Below are positions 18,165-25,542 of a stretch of 64,000 nucleotides of DNA, in pieces; the stretch's first letter is position 1; every line of letters starts with the position of its first letter. The stretch is taken from positions 15,124 through 79,123 of the forward strand of contig CAZFEC010000009.1 of the NCBI GenBank assembly GCA_964517435.1. Reading direction: 5' to 3'. The notes below the pieces were generated by a model. The model ran no database searches. It saw nothing but the letters and a program-made list of their open reading frames with translations, and was not told where the DNA came from. The stretch is from BS150m-G50 sp964517435 (lineage in GTDB: Bacteria; CAIWAD01; BS150m-G50). The translations under genes and the position numbers were made by a program.

Positions 18165-18871
18165 GGCTGCAGCTGCTCGCTCGTGCGCCCGAAGCGGCGC
18201 TCCCGGCGGCCGAATTCCTCGAGCGCCTCCGCCAGCTGCCGGCGCCGGAAGTCCGGCCAGTAGACGTCGGAAAAGACGATCTCGGTGTAGGCCAGCTGCC
18301 AGAGCAGGAAATTGGAAATACGGCGTTCACCGCCGGTGCGGATCAGGAGATCGGGATCCGGCATGCCGGCCGTATCCAGGTAATCGTCGAACCGGGAGGC
18401 ATCGAGGGAGTCCGGATCCTCACGCCGGATGCGTTCGACGGCTCGCAGGATCTCGTGGCGACTGCCGTAGCTCAGCGCCAGCGTCAACACCAGACCCTCG
18501 TTGGCGGCGGTCCTGGTCATCGCTTCCTGCAGGCTCTGCCGCGCCGCCGGAGGTAGAGCGTTCAGGTCGCCGATCGTATTGATGCGCACCCCCTGGCGAT
18601 GCAGGTTATCCACCTCCTTGTGGATTGTCGTCACCAGCAGCTTCATCAAAGCGGAGACTTCGCGCGGGGGCCGTTGCCAGTTTTCCATGGAGAAAGTGTA
18701 GAGGGTGAGATAACCGATTCCCACCTCGCCGGCATACTCGACGATATCCCGCACGGAGTTGATCCCCTCGCGGTGGCCGTAGACCCGGGGCTTCCGGTGC
18801 TGCCGTGCCCAGCGGCCGTTGCCATCCATGATGATGGCCAGATGCTGAGGTATTTTGGCGCTCGCGCTCAA
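18161..18871 (-). CDS. uppS: Isoprenyl transferase (undecaprenyl diphosphate synthase)
   Basis: 236 residues. Adds isopentenyl units to farnesyl diphosphate to make the undecaprenyl carrier lipid for peptidoglycan and surface glycans. All cis-prenyltransferase signatures are visible: Ile-Met-Asp-Gly-Asn-Gly-Arg-Trp-Ala (catalytic Asp near 15), Phe-Ser-Met-Glu-Asn-Trp-x-Arg-Pro, Leu-Leu-Ile-Arg-Thr-Gly-Gly-Glu-x-Arg-x-Ser-Asn-Phe-Leu-Leu-Trp-Gln, and Tyr-Trp-Pro-Asp-Phe. Coupled by ATGA to the TamB-like gene. The same carrier would serve the glycan cluster at 31-41 kb. Confidence 0.95.
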   Translation of the reverse strand: MSASAKIPQHLAIIMDGNGRWARQHRKPRVYGHREGINSVRDIVEYAGEVGIGYLTLYTFSMENWQRPPREVSALMKLLVTTIHKEVDNLHRQGVRINTIGDLNALPPAARQSLQEAMTRTAANEGLVLTLALSYGSRHEILRAVERIRREDPDSLDASRFDDYLDTAGMPDPDLLIRTGGERRISNFLLWQLAYTEIVFSDVYWPDFRRRQLAEALEEFGRRERRFGRTSEQLQP

Positions 18872-18907
18872 CTCTCTCTCATCGCTTCTGCTGCGGGTGG
18901 ACGGCGG

Positions 18908-19966
18908 TTAATTGCCGCCGCTGCCCTCCTGCATTAACTGGGTACCGCGCAGGATGTTCGCTTCTTCTTCAGTCTGAATCAGCGCGATGCCCAGGTTGAT
19001 CTTGACATTGCTGTTATCCGGTTCCAGCAGCAACACCCGGTCGTAGAAGGGGATCGCGTTATGGGGGTCTTCCAGGTGGACCAGGTAGGTCTGCGCAATC
19101 AGCTTGAGGGCGTCCGCATCATCCGGTGCATGCTCGACCATCCTTTTCAGGATATCGATGGAGGTCAGGTAATCCTCCAGCTCCTGGTAGAGCAGCGCGA
19201 GGTTGTACAGCAACATCGTGTTGTCCGGCTGTATCTCCAGCGCCTTCTCGTAATAGGCGATTGCTTCTTCCCGCCGGCCCTCGTGGACATAGGCGAAGGC
19301 GATGATCTTGACCGCGTCCGCTTCATCCGGCTTGAGGTCCAGCACCTTCTCCGCCCAGGCGAGGGCATTGACATGATCATCGAGCTGGAAAGCGATCTGC
19401 GCCATCGTCAACCAGTTGCCCCAGTCTTCCGGCTCCGCATCCGCCACCACCTGGGAATGGACCAGCGCCTGCCGCAGGCATGCCTCGCTGTTCTCCTCAT
19501 CGATCAGCGCCAGGTTGATGTTGCAGTTGGCCAGTTGCCGGAAGGCGATGATCGAATCCGGCAGGATGACGGTCGCCACGGTCAGCGAGTCGATCGCACC
19601 GGGATAATCGGAGGTCTGCATGTTGCGGATACCGCCGTTATAGAAACTGATCCAGTAGTTAAGCCGTCGCTCCGTGATCTTCTTGTCGCCCTTTTTCCGG
19701 TAGAACTTGTCGTTGATCCTGGCCGCCTCTTTGAAATGCTCGTTCATCTTAGCGAAGTCGCCCCGTTGCGCCCAGATTTCGCCCAACAGGAAGAAGACTT
19801 CGCTCTCACCGGTATTGGCATCGGCCGCCATCTGCAGCTGTTCGAAGGCCTTGACTTGATCACCTTGATTGAGATAGATCTTGGCGGAGGTCAATTCGGG
19901 GCTCTTGGCCGCGACGATTCCGGCTGCCAGCAGGACCAGGACCGGTATCAGTATGACGCGCTTCAT
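18908..19966 (-). CDS. Exported TPR-repeat protein
   Basis: 352 residues with a Sec-type signal peptide (about residues 1-20, ending Val-Ala-Ala) and no lipobox Cys. The mature part is TPR throughout: a degenerate N-terminal set, then clear 34-residue units from about 185 on (Ala-Leu-Ala-Trp-Ala-Glu-Lys-Val-Leu-Asp-Leu-Lys-Pro-Asp, and Ala-Ile-Ala-Tyr-Tyr-Glu-Lys-Ala-Leu). Periplasmic scaffold or adaptor is likely; the partner is unknown. It lies 36 bases before uppS in the same direction. Confidence 0.78.
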   Translation of the reverse strand: MKRVILIPVLVLLAAGIVAAKSPELTSAKIYLNQGDQVKAFEQLQMAADANTGESEVFFLLGEIWAQRGDFAKMNEHFKEAARINDKFYRKKGDKKITERRLNYWISFYNGGIRNMQTSDYPGAIDSLTVATVILPDSIIAFRQLANCNINLALIDEENSEACLRQALVHSQVVADAEPEDWGNWLTMAQIAFQLDDHVNALAWAEKVLDLKPDEADAVKIIAFAYVHEGRREEAIAYYEKALEIQPDNTMLLYNLALLYQELEDYLTSIDILKRMVEHAPDDADALKLIAQTYLVHLEDPHNAIPFYDRVLLLEPDNSNVKINLGIALIQTEEEANILRGTQLMQEGSGGN

Positions 19967-19989
19967 GGTTGCTCCTTTACGGTTTATAA

Positions 19990-21006
19990 TCAGCTCTTAT
20001 TGTTCGCCAGTGCGTAAGGCGGACGGTAGATCCCCCGTTCGGTTACGATGCCGGTGACCAGGGCAGCCGGCGTCACATCGAACGCGGGATTGTAGACCGC
20101 CTGATCGCGCGGCGCCGTCCAGCGGTCTCCCAGTCGCCGCACCTCGTCGGCGTCCCGCTCCTCCACCGGAATGCCGGCGCCGGTGGCCAGACTGCGGTCG
20201 AGCGTCGACTCGGGCGCCACCACGTAAAACGGTACCCCGTAGTGTGACGCCAGCACCGCCAATCCCAGCGTTCCGATCTTGTTGGCGGCGTCGCCGTTGG
20301 CGGCAATCCGGTCCGCGCCGACGATCACCGCATCCACCCGCTGCTGCTGCATCAGGTGGGCCGCCATACTGTCGGTGACCAGCGTGGCGTCGATACCCGC
20401 CTCCCGCAGCTCCCAGGTCGTGATCCGCGCTCCCTGCAGAAGCGGGCGGGTTTCATCGACCCAGACCCGGATGTGCATTCCCGCCGCCTGCGCCTCCAGA
20501 AACAGCCCCAGCGCCGTCCCCAGACCGGAGGTGGCCAGTCCGCCGGCGTTGCAGTGTGTCAGGTAGCTGCCCCCATCCTCGAGCAGGGCGACGCCATGCT
20601 CCCGCAGGCGCCGGCAGTTCGCCTGGTCCTCCGCCAGCAGCGCGTCCGCCGCCTGCCAGAGTTCTTCCAGCAGCGCGACGTCCAGCGGGCGGGTGACCAG
20701 TCCGGCCAGGATGGCTACCGCCCGCTCCAGATTGACGGCAGTAGGACGGGCGGTACGCACCGTCGTCAACGCCCGGTTGAAGAAGGAATCACGGTCCTCC
20801 GGCGGCAGGGCCAGCGCGGCTTTAGCCGCCAGGCAGACGGCATAGGCGCCCGCGAAACCGATGGCCGGCGCACCCCGCACTTCCAGCGTGACGATCGCCT
20901 CGACCAGGCGCTCATAATCATCGATACAGGATCGCACCAGGCGGTCCGGCAGTTGCCGCTGATCGACCAGCTCAATCGTTTCACCGATTCTGCGTAACGG
21001 CAACAT
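19990..21006 (-). CDS. mtnA: S-methyl-5-thioribose-1-phosphate isomerase
   Basis: Methionine salvage: isomerises methylthioribose-1-phosphate to methylthioribulose-1-phosphate. 338 residues, typical length. Motifs: Val-Arg-Gly-Ala-Pro-Ala-Ile-Gly (about 43-50), Thr-His-Cys-Asn-Ala-Gly-Gly-Leu-Ala-Thr with the catalytic Cys (about 154), and Gly-Ala-Asp-Arg-Ile-Ala-Ala-Asn-Gly-Asp-Ala-Ala-Asn-Lys-Ile-Gly-Thr with the catalytic Asp. Related eIF2B-like isomerases act on ribose-1,5-bisphosphate, so a neighbouring sugar role is possible, but the motif set favours MtnA. The PfkB kinase gene lies 41 bases upstream; no other methionine salvage gene is nearby. Confidence 0.9.
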   Translation of the reverse strand: MLPLRRIGETIELVDQRQLPDRLVRSCIDDYERLVEAIVTLEVRGAPAIGFAGAYAVCLAAKAALALPPEDRDSFFNRALTTVRTARPTAVNLERAVAILAGLVTRPLDVALLEELWQAADALLAEDQANCRRLREHGVALLEDGGSYLTHCNAGGLATSGLGTALGLFLEAQAAGMHIRVWVDETRPLLQGARITTWELREAGIDATLVTDSMAAHLMQQQRVDAVIVGADRIAANGDAANKIGTLGLAVLASHYGVPFYVVAPESTLDRSLATGAGIPVEERDADEVRRLGDRWTAPRDQAVYNPAFDVTPAALVTGIVTERGIYRPPYALANNKS

Positions 21007-21047
21007 CAGACTCTTCCGACCGGTTTCAGCTCCGGTCTTTTCCTCTC

Positions 21048-21956
21048 TTAGTCCAGACGGGTGAGCTGGTGAAAGTCCGTCACCCGCTGTTCGATCTCCG
21101 CGCGGGTCAGGGATTCCAGGCGTTGTACCGAAAATCCCTCGACCGTGAAACTGGCCAGGGTGGCCGCGTAAACCAGGGCGCGACGCAGAGTCGCCTCATC
21201 CAGCGACGCCGCCTGCGCCAGCCAGCCGGTAAAACCGCCCGCGAAGGTATCACCCGCGCCGGTGGGATCGCAGACATGCTCCAGCGGGAAAGCCGGTGTA
21301 CAGCACAACCCGGATTCGGTCAGCATCATAGCGCCGTGCTCTCCCTTTTTGACGATCAACACCCGTGGCCCCATGCCGGTCAGCCGGCGAGCCCCGGTGA
21401 TCAGGTTGATCTCCCCGGTGAGCTGACGGACCTCACTGTCGTTGACGATCAGGAGATCGGTCTTCTTAAGGACCTGCCGCAGCGCCTCCGGTTTACCCTC
21501 GATCCAGAAGTTCATCGTATCCAGGATCACCAGTTGTGGCCGGTTGACCTGCTCCAATACCTGCAGTTGCAGCTCGGGATCGATGTTGGCCAGAAAGACG
21601 AGATCGGCGTCGCGATAGGCCTCAGGCAGTTGTGGATTGAAATCCTGGAAGACGTTCAACTCGGTCAGCAGCGTATCGCGTTGGTTGGGATCGCTGTGGT
21701 AGCGGCCGTGCCAGCGAAAGCTGCGGCCTCCCGCGATCACTTGAAATCCCTCCAGGTCCACCCCCCGCCGGCGCAGCCAATCGAGCCGCTCCGTCGGAAA
21801 ATCTTCACCGGCGATGCCGACCAGGTTGACGCCGGCGAAGAAACTGGCCGCGGCGCTGAAGTAGATGGCGGAACCGCCGGGGGCGTCCGCTACCCCGCCC
21901 TGAGGGGTTTCGATCGTATCGAGCGCAATGGATCCGACTACCAGAATCGACTTCAC
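21048..21956 (-). CDS. PfkB-family sugar kinase
   Basis: 302 residues of the ribokinase/PfkB fold. The start Val-Val-Gly-Ser-Ile-Ala-Leu-Asp, the Gly-Gly-Ser-Ala substrate loop and the C-terminal signature Asp-Pro-Thr-Gly-Ala-Gly-Asp-Thr-Phe-Ala-Gly-Gly-Phe with the catalytic Asp (about 244) are present. The substrate cannot be read from the motifs; nucleoside, ribose and fructose-6-phosphate are all family options. The gene starts with ATGA overlapping the rsfS stop and precedes mtnA by 41 bases. A methylthioribose or ribose role through mtnA is conceivable, but canonical MTR kinase belongs to another family. Confidence 0.85.
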   Translation of the reverse strand: MKSILVVGSIALDTIETPQGGVADAPGGSAIYFSAAASFFAGVNLVGIAGEDFPTERLDWLRRRGVDLEGFQVIAGGRSFRWHGRYHSDPNQRDTLLTELNVFQDFNPQLPEAYRDADLVFLANIDPELQLQVLEQVNRPQLVILDTMNFWIEGKPEALRQVLKKTDLLIVNDSEVRQLTGEINLITGARRLTGMGPRVLIVKKGEHGAMMLTESGLCCTPAFPLEHVCDPTGAGDTFAGGFTGWLAQAASLDEATLRRALVYAATLASFTVEGFSVQRLESLTRAEIEQRVTDFHQLTRLD

Positions 21957-22360
21957 TGCCGCTCTCCCTGCCGGCGCTGCTGCTTGGCTTCCGCCAGGGT
22001 GGTGATCCGGCCGCTGACCGGATCAACCGGCATCACCGGGGCATCGGCCCAGAGCCCCTCCAGGTTGAAATAACTGCGCGAATCCGGCAGGAAGCAGTGA
22101 AAAACGACATCGATGAAATCGGTCAACACCCAGCGCAGAGTGTCGATACCCTCGATGTTGTGCGGACGGATTTTGGAGGGACGGAGTTCCTTGACGACGA
22201 AGTCATTTATCGCTTTGACATGGATGTCGACCGATCCGCTGCAGACGACGAAGAAGTCAGCGGCGGCGGTCAGACCGCGCAGGTCGAGAATTCTGATATC
22301 AATCGCCTGTTTGAGAAACGCGAAGCGGGCGATTTTCTTGGCCAGATTGATGCTATGCAT
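21953..22360 (-). CDS. rsfS: Ribosomal silencing factor RsfS (Iojap/YbeB)
   Basis: About 135 residues. Binds protein uL14 of the large ribosomal subunit and blocks subunit joining when nutrients are short. The core pattern is clear: Asp-Ile-Arg-Ile-Leu-Asp-Leu-Arg-Gly-Leu, Ala-Asp-Phe-Phe-Val-Val-Cys-Ser-Gly, and Trp-Val-Leu-Thr-Asp-Phe-Ile-Asp-Val-Val-Phe-His-Cys-Phe. I take the ATG at 22360; an in-frame TTG at 22375 next to the upstream stop is the alternative. The C-terminal tail is a little longer than usual. Lies between the LytR_C gene and the PfkB kinase gene. Confidence 0.9.
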   Translation of the reverse strand: MHSINLAKKIARFAFLKQAIDIRILDLRGLTAAADFFVVCSGSVDIHVKAINDFVVKELRPSKIRPHNIEGIDTLRWVLTDFIDVVFHCFLPDSRSYFNLEGLWADAPVMPVDPVSGRITTLAEAKQQRRQGERQ

Positions 22361-22375
22361 AGATGTTTGTCTCAA

Positions 22376-22990
22376 TCAGGGTTCAAATTGCCGGTAGTCG
22401 GCGCCGAGGATAAGGGTGACATCGATATCCACCAGGTCGGGGGAGGCGATCTGCTCTACCCGCTCCACCGGCAATCCCAGTAGTTTGGCCAGATGCAGCG
22501 CCTGGCGCAGGTCGGTGGAACGGCAGATGACACGGGTCAGAGCGTAGTTATGTCGATCGGCGTTGGTAGTTTCACGCACATCGATTCCCTGCTCGATCAG
22601 ACGCTGGCTGAAGCGCCAGGCAAGCCTGGCGACTCCGGTACCGTTGAGCACCTCGATCCGTACGGGGGTCTGCATGGGTGGCGTGGTAACTTCAGCGGTG
22701 GCGGCCTCTTCGCTGGCGGTTTCCGGCGGGGAAACATCGACCTCAAGCTCGGCTGGTTGAGTTACCGGGGGTGAAGAAGACGTTTGCTGCGGTTGAATCG
22801 CAGTGGCGGCGTGGCGGCTGGATCCCTCATTACTGTCCTGCCAAAAACCTCCACCGGTTACGGCGAACCAGATGAACCAGACGAGCAGGAGGACCTGCAC
22901 CAGCGAGAGGAGTATCAGCAGATTTAGTCGTCGCGATGAGAGCGGGGAAGCGGCCGCGCGCTTTTTCTTACTGTTGCGTTGAATAGTCAT
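22376..22990 (-). CDS. Membrane-anchored LytR C-terminal domain protein
   Basis: 204 residues. A basic N-terminus (Lys/Arg-rich to residue 21) is followed by one transmembrane helix (about 22-46), a Pro/Ser/Thr/Glu-rich linker (about 50-105) and a C-terminal LytR_C-type domain beginning Val-Arg-Ile-Glu-Val-Leu-Asn-Gly-Thr-Gly-Val-Ala. This domain usually occurs at the end of LytR-CpsA-Psr proteins; here it stands alone, without the catalytic LCP part. It ends 15 bases before the rsfS ATG and overlaps the upstream exported protein gene by 23 bp. Envelope-facing; precise role unknown. Confidence 0.78.
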   Translation of the reverse strand: MTIQRNSKKKRAAASPLSSRRLNLLILLSLVQVLLLVWFIWFAVTGGGFWQDSNEGSSRHAATAIQPQQTSSSPPVTQPAELEVDVSPPETASEEAATAEVTTPPMQTPVRIEVLNGTGVARLAWRFSQRLIEQGIDVRETTNADRHNYALTRVICRSTDLRQALHLAKLLGLPVERVEQIASPDLVDIDVTLILGADYRQFEP

Positions 22991-23402
22991 AAGGTATGAA
23001 TCCCGGCGAATGATACCAACCTGATCGGGTTAACGGACCGCGATACAACGAGAAACGGAAGAGGGTATTGTCGGTCGGTCGCCAGGAAAGCTCACCGCCA
23101 CCGACAAAACGGGGGGAACTTTCGCCCGCCATGCCGCCGGGCCAGTTGGTCTGCGCCAGGCCCAGATCCAACTTCAGTTGAAGGGGAGCAGCCAGCTGCC
23201 AGGTCAGGTGACTCATGTAGAGCGACTGACTGCTGAAGCCGAAGGTGCTGCTGGCAGCGCTGACTGAAAAGGAGTGATCCCACTGCAGCGGTTCCGGTGT
23301 CTTAAGGATGCCGCTCAGTGTCGGTTCGCGATCAACGTACTGCCCGGCGGCCCATCCGGTCGTCAGCAGCAGCAGGCAGATACTCGGAATGCTTCTTGTC
23401 AT
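22968..23402 (-). CDS. Small exported beta-rich protein
   Basis: 144 residues counted from the ATG at 23402, which has AGGAA at good spacing and begins a Sec signal peptide (Met-Thr-Arg-Ser-Ile-Pro then a hydrophobic run ending Ala-Ala-Gly). The in-frame stretch before it looks like untranslated sequence. The mature part alternates polar and hydrophobic residues in short strands with aromatic girdles (Leu-Tyr-Met-Ser-His-Leu-Thr-Trp, Arg-Phe-Ser-Leu-Tyr-Arg), like a small outer-membrane barrel or beta sandwich. I do not recognise the family. It overlaps the LytR_C gene. The 23403-23626 gap upstream holds no visible gene. Confidence 0.6.
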   Translation of the reverse strand: MTRSIPSICLLLLTTGWAAGQYVDREPTLSGILKTPEPLQWDHSFSVSAASSTFGFSSQSLYMSHLTWQLAAPLQLKLDLGLAQTNWPGGMAGESSPRFVGGGELSWRPTDNTLFRFSLYRGPLTRSGWYHSPGFIPYDYSTQQ

Positions 23403-23626
23403 TGGAATTCCTGTTCTTAACGCTGGGGAATCTTTTCTCTCTCTTATTTGACGCCGGTGGACGCTGCAAGTTCCTTGCCTGGTAAGCAAAACTCTGTCAA
23501 ACCCAGAGTCAACCTCAACCGTTTGCGGCCGGAGCCGTGTTACAGCCGTCACGTAATCCGGATAGTCAATCCCACACTTATCATTCTAAGAGGATTCGCA
23601 CCAAAGTCAACCCGATCCGGTACCCT

Positions 23627-24616
23627 CTACAGAGAGTCGTCGGAATCCGCGGCTCCGCGCTCCCGTAACCGCTGTATTATCACAGACATATCTTCCGGAT
23701 AGTCGATTTCGAAGCTGAGATCCTTGTTGAGCACCGGGTGCCGGAATTCCAGCCGCTTGGCATGGAGACACTGCCGCTCCATTCCCTGCAGCAACGGCTG
23801 GACGAATTTCCGCACGGAGGGTTGGAAACCATGCAGGCGGTTGTCTTCACCGTAGTCGGGATCGCCCAATACCGGCATGCCCTGATGCTGAAGGTGCACG
23901 CGAATCTGGTGAGTGCGGCCGGTATCCAGTTTCAGCTCCAGCAGGGCGAGGAAGCGAAAATCCTCCAGCAGACGCCAGTGCGTCACGGCCGCTTTGCCAT
24001 CAGGCAGTACCGTCATGACCTTGCGATTGCGGGGGGAGCGCCCCAGCGGCGCGTCGATGGTACCCTGCTCATCCTTCACCGGCCCCCAGACCAGGGCGTG
24101 GTAGGTGCGATGCACCAGACGTTTCTGAAACTGCACCCCGAGCCGTCGGTGCACCAGATCGGTCTTGGCCAGCAGCAGGAGCCCGGTGGTGTCTTTATCC
24201 AGGCGGTGCACGATGCCGGGCCGCGAACCGGGGGGCAGGCTGCCCTCATGATCGAGATGATACAGCAGGGCGTTGACGATGGTGCCGTTATGGTGGCCTT
24301 TAGCGGGATGTACCACCATTTCCGGCGGCTTGTTGATCACCAGCAGGTCGTCATCTTCGTAGACGATGTCAAGATCGATCTGTTCCGGTTCTACCTCCGG
24401 CGGGATCACCCGGGGGAGCGCTATCTCCAGTTCGTCTCCCGGTTGAACCAGGCGTGAAGCCTTGGCGGGAAGGCCGTTGACGGTGACCCGTTCCTCCTGG
24501 ATCAGCTTGCGGCCCTGTGAACGGGTGAAATTCGGCAAGTGCTGCCCGATATAAACATCGAGCCGCATCGGGGTCTGGTGCGGGGAAACCTGCAGTTTCT
24601 GGACCTCAATGTACAT
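23627..24616 (-). CDS. rluD: RluD-type 23S rRNA pseudouridine synthase
   Basis: 329 residues. The N-terminal S4 RNA-binding domain (about 17-75, Arg-Leu-Asp-Val-Tyr-Ile then Val-Thr-Val-Asn-Gly) is followed by the catalytic domain with His-Arg-Leu-Asp-Lys-Asp-Thr-Thr-Gly (catalytic Asp near 140), Gly-Arg-Thr-His-Gln-Ile-Arg-Val-His and His-Ala-Lys-Arg-Leu. The family isomerises uridine to pseudouridine in large-subunit rRNA; RluD sites near helix 69 are the default guess for this architecture, but the target is not provable here. The start overlaps the lspA end by 11 bp. Confidence 0.92.
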   Translation of the reverse strand: MYIEVQKLQVSPHQTPMRLDVYIGQHLPNFTRSQGRKLIQEERVTVNGLPAKASRLVQPGDELEIALPRVIPPEVEPEQIDLDIVYEDDDLLVINKPPEMVVHPAKGHHNGTIVNALLYHLDHEGSLPPGSRPGIVHRLDKDTTGLLLLAKTDLVHRRLGVQFQKRLVHRTYHALVWGPVKDEQGTIDAPLGRSPRNRKVMTVLPDGKAAVTHWRLLEDFRFLALLELKLDTGRTHQIRVHLQHQGMPVLGDPDYGEDNRLHGFQPSVRKFVQPLLQGMERQCLHAKRLEFRHPVLNKDLSFEIDYPEDMSVIIQRLRERGAADSDDSL

Positions 24617-25136
24617 TCCGGGGGCTGTCCTTCGCGTGATCAGTCAGCAGCGAAACCAGGAAGAGGAGGAGGATGCCGACAAAGATGAAACTGTCAGCCA
24701 CGTTGAATACCCACCAGCGGTCCAGCTGGAAGCCGGGGAATTGAAAGCCCAGCAGTTGAAACTGCGGCAGGTTGATGTCGGGGAAGTCGACATCGATGAA
24801 ATCCACCACCCAGCCGTGCCAGAGGCGATCGATGAAGTTGCCCGTGGCGCCGCCGGCGATGCCCGCCAGCAGCCAGCTGTAGGCGGCAGGGAGATGATGA
24901 CTGCGCCACCAGAACCAGATGATGAAACCGAGAGCGGGGAGGGAGAGGAGGAGGAGGGTGCCGCTGCCGAAGAGATCGATCCCCATGAGACCGGCGGAAT
25001 TGCGCACATAAGTGATCCGTACAAGGTCGCCGAGCAGAGCAATACTCTCACCCGGAAGCATCCCGCCTAAGATCAACCATTTGGTGAACTGGTCCAGCAC
25101 CAGTACCCAGAGCGCAAACCAACCGGTTTGTCTCAT
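24606..25136 (-). CDS. lspA: Lipoprotein signal peptidase (signal peptidase II)
   Basis: 176-residue inner-membrane aspartic protease that cuts lipoprotein signal peptides before the lipidated Cys; its substrates would include the lipoproteins in this window. Four hydrophobic segments are visible. The two catalytic Asp motifs are Gly-Asn-Phe-Ile-Asp-Arg-Leu (about 110) and Phe-Asn-Val-Ala-Asp-Ser (about 148). The usual Asn-x-Gly-Ala-Ala-Phe region is reduced to Asn-Ser-Ala-Gly. An extra Pro/Phe/Gln-rich loop lies between the two Asp motifs. The start overlaps the traR/dksA stop by 4 bp. Confidence 0.92.
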   Translation of the reverse strand: MRQTGWFALWVLVLDQFTKWLILGGMLPGESIALLGDLVRITYVRNSAGLMGIDLFGSGTLLLLSLPALGFIIWFWWRSHHLPAAYSWLLAGIAGGATGNFIDRLWHGWVVDFIDVDFPDINLPQFQLLGFQFPGFQLDRWWVFNVADSFIFVGILLLFLVSLLTDHAKDSPRNVH

Positions 25137-25540
25137 TCAGCTCCTTCGGCTTTGGCATACTTGGTTTTACAGGCATAGCAAAGCTTAGCGGTGGGTACCG
25201 CTTTCAGGCGCTCAACCGAGATCTTGCCGTTGCAGGACATGCAGGTGCCGTAGGTGCCCTGCTCCATCCGCAGCAGCGCATCGTCAAGCTGCTGCAGGTA
25301 GGCACCCTCGCGTTGAGCAAACATGAAAGCCTTCTCGCGTTCCTGGGCGTCGGTGCCCTGGTCGGCGGGATGTGAAGCATAGGTGGGATTCTCGTGAACA
25401 CCCTCGCGGTCGCTGGAGTCGATCGTGTTGTGACGATAGTATTCCAGATCACCGAGGGTTTCCTTCCGGTGCTCCATCAGGATACGCTTCATGGTGTCTT
25501 TATACTTGGCGGAATAGGGTGTGCCAGCTTTCTTGGCCAT
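25133..25540 (-). CDS. TraR/DksA-family zinc-finger protein
   Basis: 135 residues: a predicted coiled coil (about 10-85) and a C-terminal four-Cys zinc finger (Cys-Met-Ser-Cys and Cys-Tyr-Ala-Cys). Such proteins enter the RNA polymerase secondary channel and modulate transcription initiation, often with ppGpp. The tip has Asp residues near Asp-Ser-Ser-Asp but not the exact DksA sequence, so I call the family only. The ATG at 25540 follows a strong AAGGGGG site and starts 2 bases after the ileS stop. The order ileS-traR-lspA-rluD is conserved in several phyla. Confidence 0.88.
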   Translation of the reverse strand: MAKKAGTPYSAKYKDTMKRILMEHRKETLGDLEYYRHNTIDSSDREGVHENPTYASHPADQGTDAQEREKAFMFAQREGAYLQQLDDALLRMEQGTYGTCMSCNGKISVERLKAVPTAKLCYACKTKYAKAEGAE

Positions 25541-25542
25541 GT

